A stretch of DNA of 64,000 nucleotides from assembly GCF_000219585.1 (NCBI RefSeq), contig NC_015731.1, positions 2,046,001 to 2,110,000 on the forward strand, in the 5' to 3' direction. Each line of letters opens with the position of its first letter. Positions within the stretch are counted from its first letter, which is position 1. This DNA comes from Nitrosomonas sp. Is79A3 (GTDB taxonomy: Bacteria; Pseudomonadota; Gammaproteobacteria; Burkholderiales; Nitrosomonadaceae). The notes beneath the pieces were generated by a model. That model saw only the letters and a program-made list of their open reading frames with translations. It did no database searches and had not been told where the DNA came from. The position numbers and the translations under genes were made by a program. Below are positions 52,432 through 62,984 of this stretch, one piece after another.

Positions 52432-53211
52432 TCACGCAATAAGTTCAACTTTACCGCTATCCAAGTGGTAAATGCCGCCCACAATGCGAATTCTCTTTTG
52501 GTCGTGGTAGAAATCCAAGATAGGTGTTTTGCTTCGCAGTCTTTCGACTGTCATGATGACATTCATTTTAGTTACATTAATTAATCGGCTGCTTGATGTA
52601 TCACTCACCGCTCTGACAGCAGGAGCAATTGCACTGGCCAATAATTGGATATGACCCGGAAAATGTTTGTGATGATCAACCGCATCCATTGCTGCTTTCA
52701 CCGCACCGCAACTTTCATGGCCAAGAACCATAATTAATGGCGTGTTCAGAACAGCAACCGAATATTCAATAGTAGCTATGTTATCGTTAGTCAAATAATT
52801 ACCGGCCCCGCGCGCAACAAAAAGATCGCCCTGCGCTTCGTCAAAACAATGCTCCGGACTGGCTCTGGAATCAGAACAACCCAGTATTGTGGCATACGGA
52901 TTTTGACCGCCAATCAAAGCTGATTGTATATCATGAAAATCCAATGGCTTGGATTTCCCAGAAACATAGCGTTCGTTGCCTTGCATCAGTCTTTCCAATG
53001 CTTGATCTGGTGTTAAAACATTTTCCGGTTTCGGTGGAAGTGCGCGGGAAGTATTAGCGGATTTGCTCGCACTGGCATTTGCGATCTCCGCACGAATCAT
53101 TCCAAGGCCTAAAGCAGTTGCTGCAGATAACTTGAGAAACGATCGCTTGCTGACATTTAAATTACAGTCTTCGGTCTGATTATTATTTTTTTGTTCGCAT
53201 CGATAACACAT
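52432..53211 (-). CDS. Exported beta-class carbonic anhydrase
   Basis: This 259-residue beta-carbonic anhydrase interconverts CO2 and bicarbonate. Zinc and catalytic residues are Cys112, Asp114 and Arg116 in GCSDSRA, and His165 and Cys168 in GHESCGA. The N-terminus has SKRSFLKLSAATALGLG, a Tat-like signal with Lys-Arg in place of Arg-Arg, so the enzyme is probably periplasmic. Before it is a Cys-containing extension, MCYRCEQ, unusual for a signal peptide. A periplasmic enzyme could help supply carbon to an autotroph. It is a single-gene unit flanked by tRNA-Val. Confidence 0.88.
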   Translation of the reverse strand: MCYRCEQKNNNQTEDCNLNVSKRSFLKLSAATALGLGMIRAEIANASASKSANTSRALPPKPENVLTPDQALERLMQGNERYVSGKSKPLDFHDIQSALIGGQNPYATILGCSDSRASPEHCFDEAQGDLFVARGAGNYLTNDNIATIEYSVAVLNTPLIMVLGHESCGAVKAAMDAVDHHKHFPGHIQLLASAIAPAVRAVSDTSSSRLINVTKMNVIMTVERLRSKTPILDFYHDQKRIRIVGGIYHLDSGKVELIA

Positions 53212-53548
53212 ATTAACGCCCCATGTTCAGAATTAACTAAAGTAATCAATTTTATACCTTTTGGTACGATCGATTGTTAAGTCAGGTTTGGCTTTGCGAT
53301 AGCTAGTTACTGAATCTGGCGGCTATTTAAGAAAGGCAACATACTCTGTCTTTTCATTTGATTGATTACTATCACGTGATATCACGTAAAGCCAAATTGT
53401 CAATAATGTCCAAAAACTGAATTTCGAGTATACTGCCCCGCTGCAAGCGTTATCCAGTAAAAGAAAATTGATCTGGAAGCAATGTGTTAACACAGAATAA
53501 GAATTCTACATTTATAAATAATGAATTGGCATTTGCCAGGGAGAATTT
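53212..53548. other. Divergent intergenic region
   Basis: This 337-base gap lies between the divergent carbonic anhydrase and His-rich protein genes. A palindromic ATCACGTGATATCACGT segment occurs near 53373-53389. No gene or RNA is evident. Confidence 0.4.
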
Positions 53549-53992
53549 ATGTACAAGCTATTACCAAGCGTTTTATTATTTTTGATACTTACCATGCCGT
53601 ATAGTGTCTTTTCCCACGAGGGAGAAGACCATTCACACGACACCCCCGCTGCTGAACCTTCATCACAATTGGAGAGTGGTAATGGGTGGCGAGTTGTTCG
53701 TTCTCTTGAGATAGGCACTTCTGGAAAATTCGTTCACATGGTACTTATTGACCATAGTGTTTATACAGATAAAACTATTTATAGCGCTGCTATCAATAGA
53801 ATTTGCCCCTCCGATACCGAATTTTGCAGAATCAGGTTCTGGAGCCAAGAGCGTTTTATACCGGAAAAAGTTTCTCTAACAACCGAACAAAATAAGCAAT
53901 TAAAAGCTGAATATCTAGTAAATAAGATCGCTGGCACGCATCATTTACGTTGGTCTTGCAGCGTTGATCCCGATAAGAAACATTGCTTCTAG
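53549..53992 (+). CDS. Small secreted protein with His/Asp-rich N-terminus, unknown function
   Basis: This 147-residue protein has a signal peptide (about 1-22, cleavage after VFS). The mature protein begins HEGEDHSHD, a probable metal-binding stretch. Three Cys residues (CPSDTEFC region and CSVD) plus a terminal Cys could form disulfides. I do not recognise the family. GGGAG lies upstream of the ATG. It is transcribed away from the carbonic anhydrase gene and towards lpd. Confidence 0.65.
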   Translation: MYKLLPSVLLFLILTMPYSVFSHEGEDHSHDTPAAEPSSQLESGNGWRVVRSLEIGTSGKFVHMVLIDHSVYTDKTIYSAAINRICPSDTEFCRIRFWSQERFIPEKVSLTTEQNKQLKAEYLVNKIAGTHHLRWSCSVDPDKKHCF

Positions 53993-54068
53993 AATCAAAA
54001 CGCCGCAATAACACGCAATAAACTTGGATAAGTAGTGCAAAAATAAAAGAAATTACGTTATTCGAATT

Positions 54069-55529
54069 TTAGATATGCAAAGCACGCTTATCCACGCCAA
54101 GAGCAGCTTCATGAAACACTTCCGATAAGGATGGGTGAGCATGAACAATACAAGCAATATCCTCACTGCTGGCCGAAAATTTCATCGCCATTACCGCTTC
54201 TGAGATAAGTTCTGAAACATGCGGCCCGATCATATGAACTCCCAACACACGATCCGTTTTTTCATCTGCTAATATTTTAATAAACCCGCTGGTCTCGCCC
54301 ATGGCGCGTGCACGCCCATTAGCGATAAAGGGAAACTGCCCGGCTTTATAGGTGATGCCCGCAGCTTTCAATTCCTGTTCATTCTTCCCTACCCAGGCAA
54401 TTTCGGGTGCGGTATAAATAACCCAGGGTATGATATTAAAATCGACTGTCTCATTTTCACTAACCCGGCCTTTCTCAAAATGCATGATCATTTCAGCCAC
54501 GGCCACACCTTCTTCAGATGCTTTATGCGCCAGCATTGGGCCGCGCACCACGTCTCCCACCGCATAAACGTTAGTCAGATTGGTGCGGCAGTATTGATCA
54601 ACCGCAATAAATCCGCGCTCGTCCAATAGCAAACCGTTATCTTTAAAGCCCAATCCTGTGGTATTGGGAATGCGGCCAATGGCGATAATTAATTTATCGA
54701 CTTCTAAGATCTGTTCCTGATTGCTGGAATCGCTGTAATTAACAACCACATTATTCTTGGATGTTTTGATCGATTTGATGCTAATTCCGGTATTGATCTG
54801 TAAACCGGATTCTTTGGCAAAGAGGCTCTTAGCCTCTTTGGCGACCTGTTCATCAGCCGCCATCAGGAATCCGGGCATCGCTTCCAGAATGGTAACTTCT
54901 GCCCCTAGCCGGCGCCATACACTACCCATTTCCAGGCCGATAACACCTGCACCAATAACACCCAACCGGTTGGGTGCTTCCGTTAACGCTAAAGCACCGG
55001 CATTATCCAAGATCCTGTCATTATCGATCGGTGCGAATGGTAACGATCGGGGTACCGAGCCGGTTGCTATGATGACATGCTTTGCCTGAACTGTTTCAGT
55101 ATTGCCACTATCGTCAACTTTTATCTGCCAAGTAGTTGCAGACGCTTCCCGCTTTAATAGTGTTCCTTTGCCATGCATCGACTTAACTTTATTCTTCTTA
55201 AATAACGAGGCAATACCGGTAGTAAACGTGGTAACAATTTTGTCTTTGCGCGCAATCATGACGGGAACATCCACGGATACATTTTCCGTTGTGATACCGT
55301 GAGCGGATAACTTATGTTTTGTATGATGATAATTTTCTGAAGATTCCAGCAAAGCTTTCGATGGAATACAACCTACATTTAAACAGGTACCGCCAAGACT
55401 TGCCTTACCTTTTGGATTTTTCCATTCATCGATACAAATCGTATTCAAACCAAGCTGTGCGCAGCGGATCGCCGCAACATACCCTCCTGGGCCCGCACCA
55501 ATAACTGCTACATCAAACGTTTCTGACAT
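54069..55529 (-). CDS. lpd: Dihydrolipoamide dehydrogenase (E3)
   Basis: This 486-residue flavoprotein reoxidises lipoamide in 2-oxoacid dehydrogenase and glycine-cleavage complexes. FAD-binding VAVIGAGPGGYVAA, the redox disulfide GGTCLNVGCIPSKALL, NAD-binding GVIGAGVIGLEMGSVWRRLG and the C-terminal HAHPSLSE with the catalytic His are present. It stands alone; no E1 or E2 gene is adjacent. Confidence 0.96.
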   Translation of the reverse strand: MSETFDVAVIGAGPGGYVAAIRCAQLGLNTICIDEWKNPKGKASLGGTCLNVGCIPSKALLESSENYHHTKHKLSAHGITTENVSVDVPVMIARKDKIVTTFTTGIASLFKKNKVKSMHGKGTLLKREASATTWQIKVDDSGNTETVQAKHVIIATGSVPRSLPFAPIDNDRILDNAGALALTEAPNRLGVIGAGVIGLEMGSVWRRLGAEVTILEAMPGFLMAADEQVAKEAKSLFAKESGLQINTGISIKSIKTSKNNVVVNYSDSSNQEQILEVDKLIIAIGRIPNTTGLGFKDNGLLLDERGFIAVDQYCRTNLTNVYAVGDVVRGPMLAHKASEEGVAVAEMIMHFEKGRVSENETVDFNIIPWVIYTAPEIAWVGKNEQELKAAGITYKAGQFPFIANGRARAMGETSGFIKILADEKTDRVLGVHMIGPHVSELISEAVMAMKFSASSEDIACIVHAHPSLSEVFHEAALGVDKRALHI

Positions 55530-55628
55530 GATTAAAACCTTATGAAAAAATCTTATTAATGATGAAGTGATTTTAAATTAAAACAGATTGTGTTGTTTAT
55601 GATTCGTTTTGATAGCTAAATAACAAGT

Positions 55629-56681
55629 CTACTGAAATGGGAGTTCCTGACTTTCACATCCAATCGCGCCAATCTCACGCACTGCTTGGACATATTCACC
55701 ATTTTCGTGCAATTTTGTCAGTGAACCAAAATTATTCCTGGCATGCATACGGGCAAGGCGAGAAAGGCTTGTCGCCGGCATCTCCCAATGCAATCCGGTT
55801 AAAATTTCATCTGCGCCTGCGGGATTATTGCAAACCAATATCATGTCACAACCTGCGGTGAGCGCTGCTTGTGCCCGCGAAAGCATTGATTCCAGATAAT
55901 CGCCAGCGCCACGCATACTCAAATCATCACTAAAAATACAACCTTCGAATTGTAATTCCGCACGTAAAATTTTTTGTAGCCAAATTGTCGAGAAGCCAGC
56001 AGGTTTTTGATCAATTTCTGGATAGATCACATGTGCCGGCATTATTCCAGCCAATCCTGAATCAATCATGTGTTTGAATGGCATGAGGTCATTCATTTCA
56101 ATATCGATATACCGGCGCTGATCAATTGATTTTTCCAGGTGCGAATCGGTTTGGATATAGCCGTGACCTGGAAAATGTTTTCCTATCGCCAACATGCCGC
56201 CCTTTCTGAGACCAAGCATTAGATTATGCGCGAGAGCTGAAACCGCGTTAGGATCATGGTGAAAAGCACGATCACCGATAACACAGCTTTGCCCATGATC
56301 AAGATCCAGTACCGGCGTGAAGCTGAAATCCACACCGCAGGTGTTTAACTCCGCAGCTAGAACAAAGCCAACCTGTTTTGCAAGATGGCGTGCACGGGTG
56401 GGTTGCTTATCCCAGATTTTCCCTAATTCACGCATGGCAGGCAATCGTGTGAAGTCTTTCTGGAAACGCTGAACCCGGCCACCTTCGTGATCAACTGCGA
56501 TCAGCAAATGGGGGTTTCGTAACGCATGAATCTGTTGCGTTAATTCCGTCAGCTGGCGATTGTTGGAGTAATTTCGTGCAAAGAGTATGACGCCACCCGT
56601 GAGCGGGTGCAAAAGTCTTTTTATGTCATCTTCGGTCAGTTGTGTACCGGCGATATCGAGCATCACTGGTCCAAGTGACAT
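55629..56681 (-). CDS. nagZ: Beta-N-acetylhexosaminidase NagZ
   Basis: This glycoside hydrolase family 3 enzyme of 350 residues removes GlcNAc from muropeptides during cytoplasmic cell-wall recycling. The family motif [14 protein letters not shown], the substrate-binding [10 protein letters not shown] and FSDDLSM with the catalytic Asp are visible. The frame is open ten codons further upstream, but the ATG at 56679-56681 follows GGAGAAG and lies just after the acpS stop. Confidence 0.95.
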   Translation of the reverse strand: MSLGPVMLDIAGTQLTEDDIKRLLHPLTGGVILFARNYSNNRQLTELTQQIHALRNPHLLIAVDHEGGRVQRFQKDFTRLPAMRELGKIWDKQPTRARHLAKQVGFVLAAELNTCGVDFSFTPVLDLDHGQSCVIGDRAFHHDPNAVSALAHNLMLGLRKGGMLAIGKHFPGHGYIQTDSHLEKSIDQRRYIDIEMNDLMPFKHMIDSGLAGIMPAHVIYPEIDQKPAGFSTIWLQKILRAELQFEGCIFSDDLSMRGAGDYLESMLSRAQAALTAGCDMILVCNNPAGADEILTGLHWEMPATSLSRLARMHARNNFGSLTKLHENGEYVQAVREIGAIGCESQELPFQ

Positions 56682-56683
56682 AA

Positions 56684-57061
56684 TTACTTCTCCAGTACGA
56701 CAAAAGCGCAAGCCATATTTATTTCATCACTGATGGAGAGATGATGTTGCGTAATACCTTTGTCGTTGATTAATTGATTGAGTTCAGGATGAAATTCAAA
56801 AAACGGTTTTCCCAAGTTATCATGGGTAATCGTAATATAAGTCAAATTAACCGGATGGCGCAAACCTGTTCCCATCGCTTTAGACAGTGCCTCTTTGGCA
56901 GCAAAGCGGCTGGCTAGAAACAAAACGGGCTTACTGCTTGAGTGATATTCCGCCCATTCGCTATCGGTTAATATACGTCGCGCAAACCGTTCTCCAAAAC
57001 GATCCAGCGATTGTGCAATCCGAGACGATTCTACAATATCGGTTCCAATGCCATAGATCAT
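56684..57061 (-). CDS. acpS: Holo-ACP synthase
   Basis: This 125-residue trimeric phosphopantetheinyl transferase activates the fatty-acid-synthase ACP. Metal-binding Asp is in [14 protein letters not shown] and the Glu/Lys in [13 protein letters not shown]. It overlaps pdxJ by four bases. A separate Sfp-type transferase is fused to the megasynthase at 1643-6397, so the cell has at least two such activities. Confidence 0.96.
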   Translation of the reverse strand: MIYGIGTDIVESSRIAQSLDRFGERFARRILTDSEWAEYHSSSKPVLFLASRFAAKEALSKAMGTGLRHPVNLTYITITHDNLGKPFFEFHPELNQLINDKGITQHHLSISDEINMACAFVVLEK

Positions 57062-57783
57062 TCACGCGCCTCAAGCATGAGTTGTTTCATTTCATGAACT
57101 GCTTGCTTAAAACCAACAAAAATAGCTCTGGCAACAATAGCGTGACCGATATTCAGTTCGGATATCTCCGGTAGGGCAGCAATCGGTTGAACATTTACAT
57201 AGTGCAGACCATGCCCGGCATTAACTTTTAAACCAAGATCAATGCCCATTGCAACCGCCTTCTTTACTTCGGAAAATTGCTTTTCTTGCGCTTCCGGAGT
57301 AACTGCATCGGCATAACTACCCGTATGGATCTCGATGACGGGCGCACCGGCGCGAGCCGCTGCATTGATTTGTAGCGGATCGGCATTGATGAAAAGTGAA
57401 ACGCGTATTCCCGCTTCCCCTAATTTTTGGCAGACACGTTTTATCTGATCAAAATATTTCACGACGTCAAGCCCGCCCTCTGTCGTCAACTCCTCACGCC
57501 GCTCAGGCACCAGGCAAATATCATGCGGTTTTATTTTAAGTGCAATAGCGATCATTTCTTCAGTCACGGCACTTTCAAGATTCATTCTTGTTGTTAACCG
57601 GTCACGCAGAATCTCCACATCGCGATCTTGAATATGGCGGCGATCTTCACGCAAATGCAATGTGATGGCATCAGCACCGGCTGATTCAGCGATCAGTGCC
57701 GCTTCTACTGGATCCGGATAGCTGGTTCCTCGTGCCTGTCGTAATGTAGCCACATGATCAATATTGACGCCTAATTCAATCAT
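57058..57783 (-). CDS. pdxJ: Pyridoxine 5'-phosphate synthase
   Basis: This 241-residue TIM-barrel enzyme condenses 1-deoxyxylulose 5-phosphate with 3-amino-2-oxopropyl phosphate to make pyridoxine phosphate. [45 protein letters not shown] and [10 protein letters not shown] are typical. It lies 48 bases after era, where recO is commonly found in betaproteobacteria. Confidence 0.97.
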   Translation of the reverse strand: MIELGVNIDHVATLRQARGTSYPDPVEAALIAESAGADAITLHLREDRRHIQDRDVEILRDRLTTRMNLESAVTEEMIAIALKIKPHDICLVPERREELTTEGGLDVVKYFDQIKRVCQKLGEAGIRVSLFINADPLQINAAARAGAPVIEIHTGSYADAVTPEAQEKQFSEVKKAVAMGIDLGLKVNAGHGLHYVNVQPIAALPEISELNIGHAIVARAIFVGFKQAVHEMKQLMLEARE

Positions 57784-57831
57784 AATTTAAGTTTCCCAAA
57801 ATGCCAGCCAGTAAAAATAACTTAGATCTGT

Positions 57832-58725
57832 TTATTCATAACCTAGATTTCTCAATACACTTTCACTATCCGCCCATCCGCTTTTCACTTTTACCCAGAC
57901 CTCCAGATATACTTTACCCCCCACTAGCAACTCCATATCCTTACGTGCCTGGCTGGCTATTTGCTTTAATTTCTCACCTTTCTTTCCAATAATAATCGCT
58001 TTTTGATTCGATTTTTCAACAAGGATAGTTGCATAAATCTTGTGCAAATCACCCTCCAGGTTAAATTGATCCACCACGACACTGGTTGAGTAAGGAATTT
58101 CATCACCGACCAAACGAAACAATTTCTCACGAATAAATTCTCCCGCAATAAATCGCTGACTGCGGTCCGTTATTTCATCTTTATCAAACAAGGGCCGGTT
58201 AACTGGCAGATAGGTGCGGATTGTAGTAAGCAGCTCTGGCAATTGCATTTTATGTATGGCGCTAACCGGTATAATAGTTGCAAATTCGAATGTTTTCGAC
58301 ATCTTACTTAAGAATGGCAACAATTGATTCTTGTCAGCCAGCTTGTCAATTTTATTGATTACTAAAATAACCGGGACATTCTTTGGAAGAATTTTTAGGG
58401 CGGCTAGATCGCGTTGATCAAAATGCATTGCTTCAATAACAAACAAAATAACATCCACATCTTGCATACTTTGCGTTACCACACGATTCATTGCAGTATT
58501 TAAACGGTTAGTATATTGCGTTTGGAAACCGGGTGTATCAACAAAAACAAATTGTGTTTGTTCATCCGTTAAAATGCCGTTAATACGGAAACGAGTGGTT
58601 TGTGCTTTCTTGGAGGTGATGCTGATTTTCTGCTGCAGCAACTTATTCAGTAATGTCGATTTACCAACATTTGGCCGGCCAATAATAGCAATGTAGCCAG
58701 TTCGAAAATTGGCCTCAGTGGTCAT
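57832..58725 (-). CDS. era: GTPase Era
   Basis: This 297-residue GTPase assists 16S rRNA maturation and 30S assembly. G1 is [13 protein letters not shown]3 is FVDTPGFQ and G4 is NKIDKL; the C-terminal KH domain has [20 protein letters not shown]. It follows rnc after 38 bases. Confidence 0.97.
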   Translation of the reverse strand: MTTEANFRTGYIAIIGRPNVGKSTLLNKLLQQKISITSKKAQTTRFRINGILTDEQTQFVFVDTPGFQTQYTNRLNTAMNRVVTQSMQDVDVILFVIEAMHFDQRDLAALKILPKNVPVILVINKIDKLADKNQLLPFLSKMSKTFEFATIIPVSAIHKMQLPELLTTIRTYLPVNRPLFDKDEITDRSQRFIAGEFIREKLFRLVGDEIPYSTSVVVDQFNLEGDLHKIYATILVEKSNQKAIIIGKKGEKLKQIASQARKDMELLVGGKVYLEVWVKVKSGWADSESVLRNLGYE

Positions 58726-58763
58726 TCTGACAAATCATAGCTATTAACGTAGTAACATTCATT

Positions 58764-59480
58764 TTAGGAGTAATCATGATGCGGACATGCTTCTTCATAG
58801 GCTAATTTTGCTGCTGCCTGCTCTGCACTACGGCGGCTCGCACCTTCGCCTAAGGTGCGAATATTAAACATAGGTATCACACATTCCACTTTAAATTTCT
58901 GTTTATGTGCTTTGCCACTAGTTGTAACCACAACATATTCCGGCAATGCCATTTTCTGGCTTTGCAAGAATTCCTGTAATAAAGTTTTGGGATCTTTGCC
59001 TTGTGTTCTAAAATCAATACTTTGCATAAATGGTAAGTAAAGCGTCCTAATGACATCTTCAGCCCGTGCATAATTACTATCCAAATAAATGGCACCCAAT
59101 ACCGCTTCCAAAGCATCAGCCAGAATGGAGGGGCGCTGACAGCCGCCGCTCTTTAACTCGCCTTCCCCTAATCTTATCAGCTTATCCATCTGCAAACTAA
59201 GCGCCATATCAGATAATGCCTGCTGATTAACAAAATTGGCGCGAAGCCGTGATAAATGCCCTTCCGGTAAATCCGGAAAGTATTTATAAATTAACCCGGC
59301 AATTGCACAATTCAATACAGCATCGCCCAGAAATTCGAGGCGTTCGTTGTGAAATGCGCTATGACTTCGATGTGTCAGTGCTTCTTGCAGCAATTTACGT
59401 TCTGTAAAAGAATAGCCTATGCGATTGCAGAATGTATCGAGTAAAAATTGATAATTACTTGGTATTGTGTCATGTGGCAT
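58764..59480 (-). CDS. rnc: Ribonuclease III
   Basis: This enzyme of 238 residues cleaves double-stranded RNA, including rRNA precursors. The nuclease signature [12 protein letters not shown] and the C-terminal double-stranded RNA-binding domain are present. The ATG at 59478-59480 has an AGG upstream; a TTG at 59498 that overlaps the preceding stop codon would add six residues and cannot be excluded. Confidence 0.95.
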   Translation of the reverse strand: MPHDTIPSNYQFLLDTFCNRIGYSFTERKLLQEALTHRSHSAFHNERLEFLGDAVLNCAIAGLIYKYFPDLPEGHLSRLRANFVNQQALSDMALSLQMDKLIRLGEGELKSGGCQRPSILADALEAVLGAIYLDSNYARAEDVIRTLYLPFMQSIDFRTQGKDPKTLLQEFLQSQKMALPEYVVVTTSGKAHKQKFKVECVIPMFNIRTLGEGASRRSAEQAAAKLAYEEACPHHDYS

Positions 59481-59494
59481 CGTATTGCCTGATA

Positions 59495-59866
59495 TCAATC
59501 GCTAATGGCTTCAAAATCTATATTTAATGATAGATTGGCAATGAGTGGAATTTTTGTTGTATATTCTGCGCTCAAAACAATACGGCCATTTTCCTTATTG
59601 ATTTTAATATCCTGCCCGCTAATGGATTTAATATTATCAATTGAAGCGCGTTTATTAAACGATAGTCTTATCTGATTCAAATCCATACTCTGCGAATTAG
59701 TGTCCTTGATTATCGCTGTTAAGTTTTTTTGGATCGTGGAATACTCAATATAAGCCGGAGCAATTCTCAAACCGGAAATAGCAATCAAAATCAAGATCAC
59801 AGACCACACCAGCAAACTGGACAAACTGATGCCTTGTTGTTTCTGTAGCGACTTGTGATATCTCAT
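59495..59866 (-). CDS. DUF4845 small membrane protein
   Basis: This 123-residue protein has one N-terminal membrane segment ([21 protein letters not shown]) followed by a small soluble domain. DUF4845 proteins sit between lepB and rnc in betaproteobacteria, as here, but have no established function. The stop abuts the rnc start region. Confidence 0.88.
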   Translation of the reverse strand: MRYHKSLQKQQGISLSSLLVWSVILILIAISGLRIAPAYIEYSTIQKNLTAIIKDTNSQSMDLNQIRLSFNKRASIDNIKSISGQDIKINKENGRIVLSAEYTTKIPLIANLSLNIDFEAISD

Positions 59867-59900
59867 GCATTACTCCTCACCCAAGAGAAAGCTTCAAGTA

Positions 59901-60704
59901 TTATTTTATAGACAGGCCAATTCGACCAAAATCACCAAAATTCCACCAAATTATAAAAGCCTTACCAACGATATTCTCTTCTGGAACAAAACCCCAATAT
60001 CGGCTATCGCTACTGCTGTCGCGATTATCGCCTAGGGTAAAATATCTTCCTGCCGGTACTTCACAAGTAAACCCTGTACGGCGATACTTACAGTTATCTC
60101 GAAACTCAAATTCCCTGACATTGGAATATTGAAGCCCTTTCACTTCCTGATTAATCAGAATGGAATGGCTATCTTCGTTCAAATATTCGGAAAATCTGTC
60201 GGAATAAATATATCCAAACCCAGATTCAACATATTTGTAATCGCCTTCGTATTCCATTTTTATCACCTCACCATTAATAATCAATTGTTTATTATGATAA
60301 GTGATCACATCGCCAGGTAAGCCGATGACTCGCTTGATGTAATCAATCGATGGATCCTCCGGATAACGAAATACCAGTACATCGCCGCGCTTGGGTTCAT
60401 TCATATCCATGATTTTCTTGTTGAGAACTGGAAGACGAATGCCATACGTGTATTTATTGACCAGAATGAAATCACCGACTAATAATGTCGGTATCATTGA
60501 ACCAGAAGGTATTTTGAATGGTTCGATGACAAATGAGCGCAGACTGAAAACAATCAGAATGATTGGAAAAAAACTTTTAGGATATTCTACCCACCAAGGC
60601 TCACTTTCACCTGCCGCGCGTTTTTTCTTCCAAAACAGGTAATCTAATAAACAAATACTACCGGTGATTACTAGCAGCACAAACAGAATCAAAGGAAAAT
60701 TCAT
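59901..60704 (-). CDS. lepB: Signal peptidase I
   Basis: This 267-residue inner-membrane protease removes signal peptides. It has two N-terminal membrane segments, the catalytic Ser in IPSGSMIPTLLVGDF and Lys in YIKRVIGLPGD, and the C-terminal GDNRDSSSDSRYWG. AAGGAA precedes the ATG. It follows lepA after 91 bases. Confidence 0.97.
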   Translation of the reverse strand: MNFPLILFVLLVITGSICLLDYLFWKKKRAAGESEPWWVEYPKSFFPIILIVFSLRSFVIEPFKIPSGSMIPTLLVGDFILVNKYTYGIRLPVLNKKIMDMNEPKRGDVLVFRYPEDPSIDYIKRVIGLPGDVITYHNKQLIINGEVIKMEYEGDYKYVESGFGYIYSDRFSEYLNEDSHSILINQEVKGLQYSNVREFEFRDNCKYRRTGFTCEVPAGRYFTLGDNRDSSSDSRYWGFVPEENIVGKAFIIWWNFGDFGRIGLSIK

Positions 60705-60795
60705 TTTGATTCCTTTGATAACACATTAAATATCGCATTAAAGCGATTCAGCTCTAATTCAGAATTCAATACGCGAACTGTACTTTTACTATTCA

Positions 60796-62589
60796 TTATT
60801 TATTATCAACCTGCAAAATTGCCAGAAATGCTTCTTGCGGAATTTCTACATTACCAACCCGTTTCATTCTCTTTTTACCTGCTTTTTGTTTCTCCAGCAA
60901 CTTTCGTTTACGGGATATATCGCCACCGTAACATTTTGCCAACACATTCTTACGTAACGCCTTAACCGTCTCACGCGAAATAATATGCGCGCCAATCGCT
61001 GCCTGCACTGCGATATCAAACATCTGACGAGGAATTAATTGGCGCATTTTTTGCACTAACTCGCGGCCTCGATATTGACTGCTGCTTCGATGGATAATTA
61101 AAGATAACGCATCGACTTTCTCGCCATTAATCAAGATATCCAGTTTCACTAAATCTGAAGCGCGAAATTCTTTGAATTCATAATCTAACGAAGCATAACC
61201 GCGGCTGGTCGATTTCAAACGATCAAAAAAATCCATCACGACTTCGTTTAAAGGCATTTCATAGGTGAGCATGACTTGTTTACCCATATACTGCATATTC
61301 GTTTGATTACCGCGCTTACTAACGCACAATGTAATCACTGCGCCAACAAATTCTTCTGGTACTAGGATCGTTGAAGTAATTATGGGCTCACGAATCTCAG
61401 CGATTTTAGAAAGATCAGGGATTTTTGATGGGTTTTCAATTTCAATTATCGTGCCATCGCGCATCAGTATCTGATAAACCACTGTCGGAGCAGTAGTAAT
61501 CAAATCCATGTCATATTCTCTTTCTAGCCGCTCCTGCACGATATCCATGTGCAGCAAGCCAAGAAAACCGCAACGAAAACCGAAACCAAGCGCTTGGGAT
61601 ACTTCTGGTTCAAAATGGAGTGATGAGTCGTTTAGTTTCAGTTTTTCCAGTGCTGAACGCAAAGCATCATATTGATTGGATTCGATGGGATACAACCCGG
61701 CGAATACCTGCGGCTTTATTTCTTTAAAACCCTGCAACGGTGTTTCAGCTGGACGGATTGCTGATGTTACCGTATCACCTACTTTTGCCGCATCCAATTC
61801 TTTGATGCCGGAAATGATAAAACCAACTTCTCCCGCGCTTAGCGTTTCACGGTAAAGTGATTTGGGCACAAACACACCCACATGCTCACACAGCTGCACT
61901 GCCTTGCTGGCCATCAGTAAAATCTTATCACCAGGCTTTATTGTCCCATCCATGACTCTGACCAATATAACAACGCCAACATAATTATCAAACCAAGAAT
62001 CGATAATCAACGCTTTTAGCGGTGCATTAGGATCTCCTTTCGGTGCGGGAATTTTTGCAATCAGTGCTTCTATAACATCCTCGACACCTTCTCCGGTTTT
62101 TGCGCTGACTCTAACCGCATCATGCGCATCAATGCCAATTACCTCCTCAATGTTGCCAATAACGCGTTCAGGATCGGCAGCCGGCAAATCAATCTTATTT
62201 AAAACTGGGACAACCTCAACACCTTGCTCAATCGCGGTATAACAATTAGCAACTGTCTGCGCCTCAACACCCTGTGATGCATCCACAACGAGAAGCGCTC
62301 CCTCACATGCTGCAAGTGAACGAGAAACTTCATACGAAAAATCAACATGCCCGGGTGTATCAATTAAATTCAATAAATAAGTCTCACCACTTCTTGCCTT
62401 ATAGTGCAACGCCGCAGTCTGTGCTTTGATGGTAATGCCTCGTTCACGCTCCAAATCCATGGAATCCAGCACTTGTTCTTCCATTTCACGATCGGACAGG
62501 CCGCCGCATAAATGAATAATGCGATCCGCCAATGTGGATTTGCCGTGATCAATATGTGCAATGATGGAAAAATTACGGATATGCTGCAT
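60796..62589 (-). CDS. lepA: Elongation factor 4 (LepA)
   Basis: This 597-residue translational GTPase has G1 [13 protein letters not shown]2/switch [12 protein letters not shown]3 DTPGHVDF and G4 NKIDLP, followed by EF-G-like domains and the characteristic C-terminal domain ([19 protein letters not shown]). It acts on ribosomes during stress and initiation. Confidence 0.97.
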   Translation of the reverse strand: MQHIRNFSIIAHIDHGKSTLADRIIHLCGGLSDREMEEQVLDSMDLERERGITIKAQTAALHYKARSGETYLLNLIDTPGHVDFSYEVSRSLAACEGALLVVDASQGVEAQTVANCYTAIEQGVEVVPVLNKIDLPAADPERVIGNIEEVIGIDAHDAVRVSAKTGEGVEDVIEALIAKIPAPKGDPNAPLKALIIDSWFDNYVGVVILVRVMDGTIKPGDKILLMASKAVQLCEHVGVFVPKSLYRETLSAGEVGFIISGIKELDAAKVGDTVTSAIRPAETPLQGFKEIKPQVFAGLYPIESNQYDALRSALEKLKLNDSSLHFEPEVSQALGFGFRCGFLGLLHMDIVQERLEREYDMDLITTAPTVVYQILMRDGTIIEIENPSKIPDLSKIAEIREPIITSTILVPEEFVGAVITLCVSKRGNQTNMQYMGKQVMLTYEMPLNEVVMDFFDRLKSTSRGYASLDYEFKEFRASDLVKLDILINGEKVDALSLIIHRSSSQYRGRELVQKMRQLIPRQMFDIAVQAAIGAHIISRETVKALRKNVLAKCYGGDISRKRKLLEKQKAGKKRMKRVGNVEIPQEAFLAILQVDNK

Positions 62590-62690
62590 CAGGATATGAG
62601 ATATAAAAATAGATTCCTAGTGATAGGGGAAATTAACATTGCCAAGCCGGAAATTAAAATATTGTATTGGCAGTTAAAAGAGGCAGCATT

Positions 62691-62984
62691 CTATCGAAAT
62701 TTACCAAGATAATCATCTAAAGCTGCTACATCAAGAAAGTAATGGCAGATCTCTTGGTTAGTCAATGGAGACACTAGCACCGGAATTTTCTCTCCATATA
62801 GCGCAATCAATTCCGCATCGGAGTCGATATCAATAACCTTGAAGTTAAAAGATATCCGCTCTTGTATATCTTGCAAAGCAACTATCATGTTTTGGCAAAG
62901 GTGACAGTCTTCACGTCCATATACGATCAATGTTTTTACCTCATCCGAGGTAAAGGGATTTAGTTCAATTTTTTTTGTCATCAT
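62691..62984 (-). CDS. Glutaredoxin-family (DUF836) thiol protein
   Basis: This 97-residue thioredoxin-fold protein has the redox motif YGREDCHLCQNM and the cis-Pro segment EKIPVLVSP. Proteins of this type commonly lie between mucD and lepA in betaproteobacteria. Its start overlaps the end of mucD by 20 bases, so translation is probably coupled. Its partner is unknown. Confidence 0.88.
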   Translation of the reverse strand: MMTKKIELNPFTSDEVKTLIVYGREDCHLCQNMIVALQDIQERISFNFKVIDIDSDAELIALYGEKIPVLVSPLTNQEICHYFLDVAALDDYLGKFR

